Source: Brotaphodocola faecis
GTDB lineage: Bacteria; Bacillota; Clostridia; Lachnospirales; Lachnospiraceae
NCBI RefSeq assembly: GCF_040096075.1
Contig: NZ_JBBMFJ010000022.1
Location: 1 to 64,000, forward strand
DNA: 64,000 nt
Reading direction: 5' to 3'
Numbering within the stretch: the first letter of the stretch is position 1; every line of letters begins with the position of its first letter. Shown here one piece after another: positions 26,487 through 36,800 of this stretch. The notes beneath the pieces were generated by a model that was not told the DNA's origin, ran no database searches, and saw only the letters and a program-made list of their open reading frames with translations. The position numbers and the translations under genes are program-made.

Positions 26487-26513
26487 GTAACTGTGAGGGT
26501 ACTGAACAGTTAC
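26487..26513. mobile_element. 27-bp palindromic insertion, copy D
   Basis: Identical to the copies at 6021, 39647 and 41818. The flanking 8-bp direct repeat is GCAGGAGT (26479-26486 and 26514-26521). It sits between the tuf terminator and the secreted subtilase gene, 31 bases before that gene's start. Confidence 0.85.
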
Positions 26514-26544
26514 GCAGGAGTAGAGAAAAATTGAGGAGTATATT

Positions 26545-28056
26545 ATGAAAATGAAATGGAAACAGCAGGCGGCAACAGCGCTGGCGGCAGTGCTCTGCGG
26601 AGCGGGACTGCATCTGGCAGTGGCTGTACCGGCCGGCAACAGTGCTGCAGTTTCGGAAGCGCTGGTGGCAGAGCCGGAAGGTGAATCCGCGGAGACAACA
26701 GCCCAATATACCTTTCATGCCGATGTTTACGGTCCTGGCGTGGCCAATCTGTCTTCCTCGGACAGTTATTCCCGGTATCAGTGGGGGCTGAAAAACGATG
26801 CGGAATTACAGTACAGTGAGATCACAAACCGGTTTAAGGACAGCAATCCGAAGCTGGCAACTTATATTGATCTGGCAAATTATCTTGGCATGCCGGCCCC
26901 GGTAGCCGGACCGGATGCTTACCGTATCAAAGAGATCCGGGCAAGACGTGGGGTGGATATCAATATTCTCCCGGCGTGGAACCTCTACGATTCCAGCACG
27001 GAGGAGCACCGTCAGGTGGTGGTAGCGGTCATAGATACCGGAATTGACATCAATCATCCAGATCTGAAGGATGCCATCTGGACCAATGAAGATGAGATTC
27101 CGGGGGACGGCATTGACAATGACGGAAACGGTTATATAGACGATGTCCATGGCTGGAATTTCTTTGATGGAAACAATGAACTCTGCAAGGGCAGTGAGGA
27201 TGACCACGGTACCCATGCGGCGGGAACCATTGCCGCGGCCCGTGGAAATGGCGGCATTGCCGGAATCACAGACAACAAGTATGTGAAGGTCATGGTATTG
27301 AAGGCCCTGGGAACCCAGTATGGTGTTGGAGAGGAAAAGGCCATTATTGAGGCCATCCGCTATGCGGAAGCAAACGGAGCCTCCATCTGCAATCTCAGTT
27401 TTGGAACTACGGAGTATTATCCGGAACTGGATAAGGTAATGCGGGATTCGAAGATGTTATTTGTGGTATCTGCAGGAAATGGTGACGCAAAGGGAATCGG
27501 AGAAGATACCGATCAGAAGCCGGATTACCCATCCTCCTTCGACCTGGACAATGTCATTTCCGTGGCAAACCTGATGTTTGACGGAAGCCTGGCGGAAAGC
27601 TCCAACTACGGAGCAAAGAGCGTGGATATTGCGGCGCCGGGCACCTACATTGTCAGCACCATTGCAAACAGCGGTTATGGATTTATGACAGGAACATCCA
27701 TGTCTGCCCCGATGGTGACTGGAGCGGCGGCATTCCTGTATTCCTACCGCACGGACCTGCAGCTTTCCGATATCCGGAAAGTTCTTCTGGAAACAGCACG
27801 TAAGATTCCGCCGCTGGAAGGCAAACTCAGCAGCAATGGCATGCTGGATGTGTACGCAGCGCTGAACTATGGAAGAACAACGGAGAACGCGGACAGCGCG
27901 CAGGCAGAGCAGAGCGCAGAGCAGACAGCCGGGACTGCGCAGGAGAGCCAGGGCAGTGACAGCACGTCAGACGGTGCGGCGCAGTCAGAGAGTACGGCCT
28001 CTGCATCCAAAACCATCACGGCAGGTGGCGGGGAACCGGTTAACCTGGGGTGGTAA
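26545..28056 (+). CDS. Secreted subtilisin-like serine protease (S8)
   Basis: A 503-residue exported protease. It has a signal peptide at residues 1-27 (KMKWKQQAATALAAV, then a hydrophobic core), a propeptide-like region to about 145, and a subtilase domain with Asp in AVIDTGIDINHPDL (about 158), His in DDHGTHAAG (about 219) and Ser in TGTSMSAPMVTG (about 390). The last 55 residues are a Gln/Ser/Ala-rich tail without an LPXTG motif. The ATG follows TTGAGGAG. It is probably released or loosely wall-bound; substrates are unknown. It differs from the Csp-like protease at 17217, which has no export signal. Confidence 0.88.
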   Translation: MKMKWKQQAATALAAVLCGAGLHLAVAVPAGNSAAVSEALVAEPEGESAETTAQYTFHADVYGPGVANLSSSDSYSRYQWGLKNDAELQYSEITNRFKDSNPKLATYIDLANYLGMPAPVAGPDAYRIKEIRARRGVDINILPAWNLYDSSTEEHRQVVVAVIDTGIDINHPDLKDAIWTNEDEIPGDGIDNDGNGYIDDVHGWNFFDGNNELCKGSEDDHGTHAAGTIAAARGNGGIAGITDNKYVKVMVLKALGTQYGVGEEKAIIEAIRYAEANGASICNLSFGTTEYYPELDKVMRDSKMLFVVSAGNGDAKGIGEDTDQKPDYPSSFDLDNVISVANLMFDGSLAESSNYGAKSVDIAAPGTYIVSTIANSGYGFMTGTSMSAPMVTGAAAFLYSYRTDLQLSDIRKVLLETARKIPPLEGKLSSNGMLDVYAALNYGRTTENADSAQAEQSAEQTAGTAQESQGSDSTSDGAAQSESTASASKTITAGGGEPVNLGW

Positions 28057-28092
28057 GCTGACAACCTGGAAAACATATCGAAACGGCATCAG

Positions 28093-28135
28093 AAAAGCCC
28101 ATGAAAACAATGAGAAATGTTTTCATGGGCTTTTT
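28093..28135. terminator. Bidirectional terminator between convergent genes
   Basis: A 17-bp stem (28093-28109 with 28118-28134) carries an A run on the left and a T run on the right, so it can end both the subtilase gene and the D,D-carboxypeptidase gene. Confidence 0.9.
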
Positions 28136-28170
28136 CATATCCTTTTTGCGATGTATACCGCAGTGCGGAT

Positions 28171-29640
28171 TTATTTCTTTTTGTTTTTGTATTCATTTAG
28201 CAGGCGCTCAAACTCTTCTTCATCACCGGAACGTTTTAACCGCTGTCTGCGGCGCTCCCGGCGCTCTGCCAGCAGTCTTGCCTCTTTCTTTTTGGAGTAG
28301 ATAAACCAGCTTACAAGGCCGATCATACCAAGTGCGAGAAGTACGATCAGCATCGTGATCAGGACACCGGCCACGGAAATATTTTTGTGAGGCCGCTGAG
28401 GCTTCTCTGCGTTGGAAGCAGTGGCCACGGAAGCCGCTGTGTTTGAGGCGTCGGTATCTGATGGGGCGGTTTCTGTGTCCGGATCATCCCCGTCGATGGT
28501 GACGCCGTCTTTTGCCAGCAGGTATGCAGTTCCGATGGTCCGGTCATTGTAGCTGTAGGTGAGCAGAGCCACGGCGTTGTCAGGACTGATCTCCGGCAGC
28601 GCGCCAAGGGAAATGTCCGCATCCTCAAAGGTGGCGCCATTTGGCAGGGTGATGACGCTGTCCGGATCGATCATCAGGTCGGACGCCTGGAAGGAACCCT
28701 TATCCAGATTGATGGTTTCGTTTCCGGTCACGTAACGGCTTTCATAGTCTGCCACGGTATAGTCCTGGAAGGAACGGAATCCAAATTCCAGAAGTGCCTT
28801 ACCGTCTACGAAGTATTGTCTCGGCTGCCCTTTTAAGATAACGGAGACCAGGCGGCGGTTGTCTTTTACCGCGTAGGTGACCAGGGTATTGCCGGCTTTG
28901 ATCAGGTATCCGGTCTTTCCGGCTACGGCCTCCGGGTAGTAATACGGGCTGCTCGGATCTTCGGTCACACAGAGACGGTGCTCCCCGCGGATGGTGAAGC
29001 CATCCGGATTCTGGGTGGTCGGCGCGATTTTATGGGTGGTAGAGGAGCTGATCTCCACCAAGGTATCGTTGTCGTAGGCGGCCTGCGCAATCAGGGCCAT
29101 ATCGTAAGCGGAAACATACTGATTGTCATTGTTTAAGCCGGATGGGTTTTCAAAATGGCTTTCCTGGCATCCCAGTTCCACCAGCTTTTCATTCATCATG
29201 TCCACGAAGGCGGGGATGCTGCCCGCGGTGTGCTCAGCCAGGGCATTGGCAGCCTGGTTGCAGGAGACCAGAAGCAGAGAGTAGAGACAATCCTCTACGG
29301 AAAGTTCATCTCCGGCCACGACACTGATTTTATTTCCGCTGTCGGCCTCAACCTGGTTGACAGCCGTCGTAGAAAATGTTACAGTATCTTGCAGATTGCA
29401 ATTTTCCAGGACGATGAGTGCTGTGAGAATCTTGGTGATGCTGGCCGGATAGTACGGCAGGTGAATGTTCTGGCCATACAGAATGGCGCCGGAATCCATA
29501 TCCATGACAATGCCCGCTTCAGCCATGATGCCGGTGTCAGAGGGCCAGTCGGGTTTTGCCCAGGCCGTCAAAACGAACAACTGGCATGTTAGGGCAAAAC
29601 ATACAAATTTTGTTATCTTTTGTTTCCATTTATTCAGCAA
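28171..29640 (-). CDS. D-alanyl-D-alanine carboxypeptidase (S11)
   Basis: A 489-residue membrane-bound penicillin-binding protein of the DacA/DacF type, which trims terminal D-Ala from peptidoglycan stem peptides. A signal peptide is near residues 1-27. The serine active-site motif is SITK (about 65), followed by SCN and KTG. A C-terminal helix (about 435-460) with a basic cytoplasmic tail (KKKEARLLAERRERRRQR) anchors it. I choose a TTG start at 29640 because AGGAGG is eight bases upstream; a longer frame to 29724 has no such signal. Confidence 0.87.
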   Translation of the reverse strand: MLNKWKQKITKFVCFALTCQLFVLTAWAKPDWPSDTGIMAEAGIVMDMDSGAILYGQNIHLPYYPASITKILTALIVLENCNLQDTVTFSTTAVNQVEADSGNKISVVAGDELSVEDCLYSLLLVSCNQAANALAEHTAGSIPAFVDMMNEKLVELGCQESHFENPSGLNNDNQYVSAYDMALIAQAAYDNDTLVEISSSTTHKIAPTTQNPDGFTIRGEHRLCVTEDPSSPYYYPEAVAGKTGYLIKAGNTLVTYAVKDNRRLVSVILKGQPRQYFVDGKALLEFGFRSFQDYTVADYESRYVTGNETINLDKGSFQASDLMIDPDSVITLPNGATFEDADISLGALPEISPDNAVALLTYSYNDRTIGTAYLLAKDGVTIDGDDPDTETAPSDTDASNTAASVATASNAEKPQRPHKNISVAGVLITMLIVLLALGMIGLVSWFIYSKKKEARLLAERRERRRQRLKRSGDEEEFERLLNEYKNKKK

Positions 29641-29843
29641 TGTGCGAACCTCCTGTGTTCTTTTTCCGTTTGCCGCTCCGAGTGAAAAGCAAGGAACTCT
29701 GCGGAAATTTCCGAATTTTGGCAAAACGGACCTGTCTAATCATACCTTATGTAAAATAAATATTCAACCAAATATTCCATGAAATATTCGTGAAATTGCC
29801 ACTTCCATTTTCCCCACATTTGTAGTATCATAATTTCTGCTAC

Positions 29844-29888
29844 GACATATAGTTGTTTATAATCAATAAAAATACAAGATATAGTATA
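29844..29888 (+). promoter_or_regulatory. Putative NrdR box pair before nrdD
   Basis: Two AT-rich boxes with a shared ATATAG core (29847-29852 and 29879-29884) are 32 bases apart, about three helical turns, which is the usual arrangement for NrdR, the ribonucleotide reductase repressor. The first box touches a likely -10 (TATAAT, 29858-29863). The assignment is by pattern only. Confidence 0.5.
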
Positions 29889-29906
29889 TACGAGAGGGGT
29901 TTGGGC

Positions 29907-32096
29907 ATGACTACGGATGTTAAGACAAATGTGATCAAGAGAAACGGCAAGGAAGTTTCTTTCGATGTCTCCAAAATTGTGAGCGCGATCACCAAGGCCA
30001 ATGCCAGTGTGGATCATCTTCATCAGCTGAATGAGTATCAGATCAACGCAGTGGCAGACATGATCGCAAAGCAGGTGGAAGAGGCTACGCATGCGGTAAA
30101 CGTAGAAGATATTCAGGATATGGTAGAGACCGGCATTATGGAGATGCGCGGTTATGAGGTGGCGCAGAAATATGTGCGTTACCGTTACAAGAGAGAGCTG
30201 ACCAGAAAATCCAACACGACCGACAACGGCATCCTGGCTCTGATCGAGCATCTGAATGAGGAAGTAAAACAGGAGAACTCCAACAAGAACCCGGTCATCA
30301 ACTCTACCCAGCGTGATTACATGGCTGGTGAGGTCAGCAAGGATTTAAGCCGCCGTGTTCTGCTTCCGGAGGAGATCGTGCGCGCCCATGAGGCGGGTAT
30401 CATCCACTTCCACGATACCGATTATTTTGCGCAGAAGGAGCACAACTGTGACCTGATCAACCTGGAGGACATGCTCCAGAATGGCACCGTGATCAGCGAG
30501 ACCATGATCGAGAAGCCGCACAGCTTCTTTACCGCCTGCAATGTTACCACCCAGATCGTGGCGCAGGTAGCCAGCAACCAGTACGGCGGACAATCCTTCT
30601 CCCTGGCACATCTGGCTCCGTTTGTAGACATCAGCCGTCAGAAACTGCGCAAGAATGTCATCGCGGAGCGTCAGGAGTGCGGTGAGTCTTTGGATGACGC
30701 CATCATCGACCGCGTAGTAGAACGCAGACTGCGCGAGGAGATCAAGAGTGGTATCCAGACCATCCAGTATCAGCTTATTACTCTGATGACCTGTAATGGA
30801 CAGGCTCCGTTTGTTACCATGTTCATGTATCTGGATGAGGTTCCGGAGGGCCGCACCCGTGACGATCTGGCTATGATCATTGAGGAAGTCATGATCCAGA
30901 GAATGCAGGGCGTCAAGAACGAGAAGGGCGTGTGGATCACCCCGGCATTCCCGAAACTGATCTATGTTCTGGACGAGGACAACATTACCGAAGATTCCAA
31001 ATACTGGCACTTAACTGAGCTTGCCGCGAAATGTACCGCAAAGCGCATGGTGCCGGACTACATCTCCGCGAAGATCATGAAGGAGATGAAGGGCGGAAAC
31101 GTGTACCCGTGCATGGGCTGCCGTTCCTTCCTGACCGTAGAGGATTCACAGAGAAACGCAGACGGAAGCCACAAGTTCTACGGCCGTTTCAATCAGGGCG
31201 TTGTCACCATCAACCTGGTGGATGTGGCCTGCTCTTCTGAGGGCGATATGGACCGCTTCTGGGAGATTTTTGAGGAGCGCCTGGAGCTTTGCCACCGCGC
31301 GCTGCGCTGCCGTCATGAGCGTCTGCTCGGCACCATCTCCGATGTCGCTCCGATCCTGTGGCAGAACGGTGCCCTGGCAAGACTGAAAAAGGGAGAGACC
31401 ATCGATAAGCTTTTGTTTAACGGTTATTCCACCATTTCCCTGGGCTACTGCGGCCTGCATGAGATGTGCGTGCGCATGACCGGAAAGTCCCACACCGACC
31501 CGTCCGCAAAACCGTTCGCTCTGGCTGTTATGCAGAAGATGAACGACAAGTGCAAGGAGTGGAAAGAGGCAGAGAACATCAGCTACTCCGTATACGGCAC
31601 CCCGATGGAGTCCACCACCTACAAGTTTGCGAAATGCTTACAGAAACGCTTCGGCATCATCCCGGGCGTAACTGATAAGAACTATATCACCAACAGCTAC
31701 CACGTTCATGTAACTGAGGAGATTGACGCCTTCAGCAAGCTGAAATTCGAGTCCGAATTCCAGAAGCTGTCTCCGGGCGGAGCCATCAGCTACGTGGAAG
31801 TGCCGAATATGCAGCAGAATATTCCGGCGGTTCTGTCCGTCATGAAGTTTATCTACGAGAACATCATGTATGCAGAGCTGAACACCAAGAGCGATTACTG
31901 CGAGTGCTGTGGCTACGATGGCGAGATCAAGATCGTCGAGGACGAGTCCGGCAAGCTGGTCTGGGAGTGCCCGAACTGCGGCAACCGTGCCCAGGACAAG
32001 ATGTCCGTTGCGCGCCGTACCTGCGGCTACATCGGAACCCAGTTCTGGAACCAGGGCCGGACACAGGAGATCCGCGACCGCGTGCTACATCTTTAA
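29907..32096 (+). CDS. nrdD: Anaerobic ribonucleoside-triphosphate reductase (class III)
   Basis: A 729-residue glycyl-radical enzyme that makes deoxynucleotides without oxygen. It has an N-terminal ATP-cone (residues about 1-95, KRNGKEVSFDVSKI), a central catalytic barrel with CMGCRSFL, a C-terminal zinc site (CECCGYDG and CPNCGN), and the glycyl-radical loop TCGYIGTQFWNQGR near the end. The start is the ATG at 29907 after GAGGGG. The activase gene nrdG, usually adjacent, is not found; a terminator follows directly. Confidence 0.96.
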   Translation: MTTDVKTNVIKRNGKEVSFDVSKIVSAITKANASVDHLHQLNEYQINAVADMIAKQVEEATHAVNVEDIQDMVETGIMEMRGYEVAQKYVRYRYKRELTRKSNTTDNGILALIEHLNEEVKQENSNKNPVINSTQRDYMAGEVSKDLSRRVLLPEEIVRAHEAGIIHFHDTDYFAQKEHNCDLINLEDMLQNGTVISETMIEKPHSFFTACNVTTQIVAQVASNQYGGQSFSLAHLAPFVDISRQKLRKNVIAERQECGESLDDAIIDRVVERRLREEIKSGIQTIQYQLITLMTCNGQAPFVTMFMYLDEVPEGRTRDDLAMIIEEVMIQRMQGVKNEKGVWITPAFPKLIYVLDEDNITEDSKYWHLTELAAKCTAKRMVPDYISAKIMKEMKGGNVYPCMGCRSFLTVEDSQRNADGSHKFYGRFNQGVVTINLVDVACSSEGDMDRFWEIFEERLELCHRALRCRHERLLGTISDVAPILWQNGALARLKKGETIDKLLFNGYSTISLGYCGLHEMCVRMTGKSHTDPSAKPFALAVMQKMNDKCKEWKEAENISYSVYGTPMESTTYKFAKCLQKRFGIIPGVTDKNYITNSYHVHVTEEIDAFSKLKFESEFQKLSPGGAISYVEVPNMQQNIPAVLSVMKFIYENIMYAELNTKSDYCECCGYDGEIKIVEDESGKLVWECPNCGNRAQDKMSVARRTCGYIGTQFWNQGRTQEIRDRVLHL

Positions 32097-32121
32097 AAAA
32101 TAAAAATTGATTTGAATATAG

Positions 32122-32162
32122 AAAATGCCGGGCAGGCGCTAAATGGCGCCGCCCGGCATTTT
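32122..32162 (+). terminator. Terminator of nrdD
   Basis: AAAATGCCGGGC pairs with GCCCGGCATTTT, with an inner GGCGC/GCGCC stem, and ends in Ts. Confidence 0.92.
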
Positions 32163-32227
32163 CGTGGTTTTACAAGATAGCAATTCTAACATTTTTATGA
32201 AAATTATGGTGCGCACCCTCGCTTGCC

Positions 32228-32256
32228 TTGCACCTGATGAAAATTAATGGTATACT
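32228..32256 (+). promoter_or_regulatory. Extended -10 promoter of glycan operon 2
   Basis: TTGCAC (32228-32233), a 17-bp spacer and TATACT (32251-32256) with TG at 32248-32249. The core ATGGTATACT equals that of operon 1 at 1728-1737. A leader of about 115 bases follows, containing GGCCTGCAGGGCC and a TGCCC/GGGCA hairpin. Confidence 0.75.
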
Positions 32257-32378
32257 GTCGTGGTAAATTACCCGTATTGCGGCCTGCAGGGCCAGATGGG
32301 CGGAAAAGTGCCCCCGTTTTTGGGCATTTGTGAGAAGAAAAACGCAGCTTTTGCGGCTCTGCGGATGAAAGGAATACC

Positions 32379-33758
32379 ATGTCTTCAAATAACGAATACG
32401 CGATCCAGGTACAGGACGTGAGCAAGATATATAAGCTGTATGACAAGCCGATTGACCGGCTGAAGGAATCCCTCAGCTTAACCCACAAAAACTACCACAA
32501 GGACTTTTTTGCGCTGAGTGATATTTCATTCAATGTAAAGAAGGGCGAGACGGTAGGCATCATCGGAACGAATGGTTCCGGCAAATCAACTATTTTAAAA
32601 ATTATCACCGGAGTGCTGACGCCAACCAGCGGTCAGGTCCGGGTGAGCGGAGTCATCTCGGCGCTTCTGGAGCTGGGAGCGGGCTTCAACATGGATTACA
32701 CCGGCATTGAGAATATCTATATGAACGGAACCATGATGGGCTTCTCCAAAAAGCAGATGGATGAAAAACTCCCGGATATTCTGGAGTTTGCCGATATTGG
32801 AGATTTCGTTTACCAGCCGGTGAAAACCTATTCCAGCGGTATGTTTGTGCGGCTGGCTTTTGCGCTGTCTATTAATGTAGAGCCGGAAATCCTGATTGTG
32901 GATGAGGCACTTTCTGTGGGAGACGTGTTCTTCCAGTCCAAGTGCTACCGCCGCATGGAGGAAATCCGAAAGAACGGAACCACCATTCTTATGGTTACCC
33001 ATGATATGGGCAGTGTCATCAAATACTGTGACCGGGTGGTGCTTTTGAATAAGGGCCATTATGTGGCTGAGGGCGCGCCGGGCAAGATGGTGGATCTCTA
33101 CAAGAAGATCCTGGCCAACCAGATGGATGACCTGGAAGAAGAACTGCTGGAGATGAATGATTTTTCCGGCGGGATGGACAATGGAGCAGAAACAAAAGAT
33201 AATGTTCCAGAAAAAAATATTGAAGAAAAAACAGTGCACAGCGGCCTCATGAAAGACAAAATCACCATCAACCCGAACCGCACTGAGTACGGCAACGGCA
33301 AGGCCGAAATCTATGACCTTGGCATGTTTGATGAGCGGGGCAACTTAACGAACCTGCTGTTAAAGGGTGAGTATTTCACCATCAAAGAAAAGATTCGTTT
33401 CCATGACAGTATCCAGGCGCCGATCTTTACTTATACCATTAAAGATAAGAAGGGCGCGGACTTAACCGGCACCAACACCATGTTTGAGGGCGCCGAGATC
33501 CGTCCTGTGAAAAACGGTGATGAGTACGAGGTGAACTTCCGCCAGAAGATGACCCTTCAGGGCGGTGAGTATCTGCTTTCCATGAGCTGCACCGGCTTTG
33601 AGCAGGGCGAGCACACCGTGTACCACCGTCTGTACGATGTGGCAAATATCACGGTCATTTCCAATAAGAATACCGTGGGTGTTTATGATATGGAATCCGA
33701 GGTGGAGGCAGTGCTGAAACCGGCGGGCTCCGGGAACTCGGAAACCGGGAATGCGTGA
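32379..33758 (+). CDS. Polysaccharide export ABC ATPase, Wzt-like
   Basis: A 459-residue protein. Residues 1-250 are an ABC ATPase with GTNGSGKST (Walker A), YSSGMFVRLAFAL (signature) and ILIVDEAL (Walker B). A linker precedes a beta-sandwich at about 300-445 that resembles the Wzt carbohydrate-binding domain, which selects finished chains for export. The start is the ATG at 32379 after AAAGG. The cognate membrane partner (Wzm/TagG type) is expected beside it but no such gene is in the window. It is the first gene of glycan operon 2. Confidence 0.85.
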   Translation: MSSNNEYAIQVQDVSKIYKLYDKPIDRLKESLSLTHKNYHKDFFALSDISFNVKKGETVGIIGTNGSGKSTILKIITGVLTPTSGQVRVSGVISALLELGAGFNMDYTGIENIYMNGTMMGFSKKQMDEKLPDILEFADIGDFVYQPVKTYSSGMFVRLAFALSINVEPEILIVDEALSVGDVFFQSKCYRRMEEIRKNGTTILMVTHDMGSVIKYCDRVVLLNKGHYVAEGAPGKMVDLYKKILANQMDDLEEELLEMNDFSGGMDNGAETKDNVPEKNIEEKTVHSGLMKDKITINPNRTEYGNGKAEIYDLGMFDERGNLTNLLLKGEYFTIKEKIRFHDSIQAPIFTYTIKDKKGADLTGTNTMFEGAEIRPVKNGDEYEVNFRQKMTLQGGEYLLSMSCTGFEQGEHTVYHRLYDVANITVISNKNTVGVYDMESEVEAVLKPAGSGNSETGNA

Positions 33759-33864
33759 GATGGAGAAAAAACATGCCGGGAAATGCGTGAGACCGAAAAC
33801 GACAGGATCGAAACGCAAACATGGCGAACAACGAACGTGAACATAAGAAAGAGGTTTTTGAAAC

Positions 33865-36800
33865 ATGAACATGAGAAAGATCGATGATGAGATACAGGCG
33901 CTCCTTTCCGAGCACCGCGGAGACATCCGCTCCATCTTAAAGGACAACCACCGGCTGGACCTGTTATATGCCCTCTCTTCCCAGCGGGAATTGCTGCTTG
34001 AGTGGTATGACTTCGAGCCGGAGGCGGAGGTTCTTCAGGTGGGTGCCGATTACGGTGCGCTGACGGGACTTCTGCGTTCCAGCGTGAGCGCAGTGACGGT
34101 TCTGGATGACACCGAATCCGCACTGGAGACGGTAAGACAGCGTTATCCGGGCGCGGCCAACATCCATTACCACAAGGACAGCCTGACCGGTTACGCGGCT
34201 GAGGCCTGTGCTGAGGGCAAAAAGTACGACTATGTGATCTTTGCGGGAACGCTGACCGCTCCCTATGAGGATCACATTCATGCAGCCAAGGCGCTGTTAA
34301 AGCCAGAGGGCATTCTGATTGTGGCTTCCGCCAATGCCCTTGGCATGAAATATTTTGCGGGAACCGTGGAAGAAGAGAACGCGCTGACCAAGCGCCAGCT
34401 GATGGAGCTGCTTTGTGGAGATAAAGAAAACCAGAGCATGGCCGAGGAGCATGGCGCACTGAAGTTTTATTATCCGATGCCGGACTATAAGACCCCGGTC
34501 AGCATCTACTCTGACGCCTATCTGCCGAAAAAGGGTGATTTAACCCGCGTGACACCGGCTTACGATTATCCGCCGTACCACATGATGGAGCAGGGGGAGA
34601 AGTTTGATACGGTCTGCGAAGCAGGTTTGTTTGACTTGTACGCTAACTCCTATCTGGTATTCTGGAGCGCAGATCCGAAACAGCTTCAGAAAGATGATGA
34701 GCGGATTTTCATTAAATATAACAAGACAAGAAGAGAAGAGTTCCAGATCAAGACCTGTATCTGCGAGCGGAATAAGGAGCGCTACGTCGAGAAGGCCGCC
34801 CTGAGCCTGGACGGCAGCGCCCACATTGATTCCTTCAAAGAAAAATATGAGAAACTGACGAAGCAGCACCGCACATTAAAGGTTGCAGAGCCGAAGTTTG
34901 CCGAGCACCGCAATTCGGTTTATTTCCCATATCTGGTGGGTCAGACTTGTGCGGAAAAATTAGGCGAGCAGTTAGAGGGCGGACAGCTTCCGCTGGATGT
35001 CCTGCAGATCGTCATGAACCAGATCTATGATATCAGTCCGGAGTGCCGCAGCGCCTTTGTCCGCACCGAAGAGTTTGACGAGGTGTTTGGCGCAGACCTG
35101 CCGGAGGAGGAGCAGGATCTGCTGCTTTCCGATACCGCCTGCGAGGTTTCCAACATCGACGCATTGTTTGAAAACATGCTGATGACCCGGGAAGGCATCT
35201 ACTGCCTGGATTACGAGTGGGTATTCTTATTCCCGGTTCCGGAGCATTTTGTAAAATACCGCATTCTGTACTACTTCTATGAACAGTACAGCAGCGTGTT
35301 AAAACAGCTGACCTTAGATCAGATCCTGGGTTACTTCGGCATTACGCCGGAGATGGCAGAAGTGTACCGCAAGATGGAAGTGAACTTCCAGAACTATGTA
35401 CACGGTGAGAACCAGGAGCTGTATCTGGGTAATTACATGGTTTATTCCCGCACCGTGCGTGACATCCGTCAGACCGAGAGTGACCTTGCAAGAGCAAGAG
35501 AGCGCATCGAGCAGATGAAGATCCACAGCCGCGAGAAGGACGTGACCATCCGCAAGATCACGGAAGTACAGCGTCTGACCAACAACCATGTTACCAACCT
35601 GGAAGCCATCATTCACAACCATGAGCATGAGATCGGGGAGATGGCGAAGACCTTAAATTACTTAAACAAACATGAGGCCATCCTCTTTAAAATCCGCCGC
35701 AAACTGGGCGATAAATTTAACCAGAAGTACCCGAAGGGATCCATGGAGCGAAAGAAGCTTCATTATAAGAAGGAATACATGCTGCATCCGCTTCGCTCCA
35801 TGAAGCTTTACTCCACACCGGAGGGAAGAAATTTACGGGACGGCGATTTCAACATTGGTGAGATTTACCGGGAGCACGGACGCCTGAAGTTTGAACAGGT
35901 GGAGAACCCAACGGTTTCCATCATCATTCCGGTATACAACCAGATCCACTATACCTATGCGTGCCTGCTTTCGATTTTAGAGCACACGAAGGATGTCTCC
36001 TATGAGGTCATCATTGCGGACGATGTGTCTACGGATGCTACGGAGCATCTTTCCGAGTACGCAGAAGGTCTGGTGATCTGCAGAAACAGCACAAACCAGG
36101 GCTTTTTACGCAACTGCAACAACGCAGCGCGCCATGCCCGCGGTAAATATGTGATGTTTTTAAACAACGACACCCAGGTGACCGAAAACTGGCTGTCTTC
36201 TCTGGTGCAGCTCATTGAGTCTGACCCGACCATCGGCATGGTGGGTTCCAAGCTGGTGTACCCGGACGGACGGCTGCAGGAGGCGGGCGGCATCATCTGG
36301 AGCGATGGTTCCGGCTGGAACTATGGCCGTCTGGATAACCCGGACAAGCCGGAGTACAACTATGTGAAAGATGTTGACTACATTTCCGGCGCGGCCATCT
36401 TACTGTCCAATGAGCTGTGGAATCAGATTGGCGGCTTTGACACTCGTTTTGCACCGGCCTACTGCGAGGATTCCGATCTGGCTTTCGAGGTCAGAAAAGC
36501 AGGCTACCGCGTGGTTTACCAGCCGAAGTCCAAGGTCATCCACTTTGAGGGCGTTTCCAACGGTACCGATGTACAGGGAACCGGCTTAAAGCGATACCAG
36601 ATTGCCAACAGCAAAAAACTGAAGGAAAAATGGGCCGATGAGTTCGCAAAACAGTGCGAGAACGACGGCAACCCGGATCCGTTCCGTGCAAGAGAGCGCA
36701 GCATGGGCAAACCGATCATCCTGGTGGTAGACCATTATGTGCCGACTTACGATAAGGATGCAGGTTCCAAGACCACCTATCAGTACTTAAAGATGTTCTT

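Noticed and set aside
33745..33792. Near-direct repeat CCGGGAATGCGTGAGA / CCGGGAAATGCGTGAGA around the stop of the Wzt-like gene
   Set aside because: Probably a small local duplication; no ribosome site, gene or structure is linked to it.
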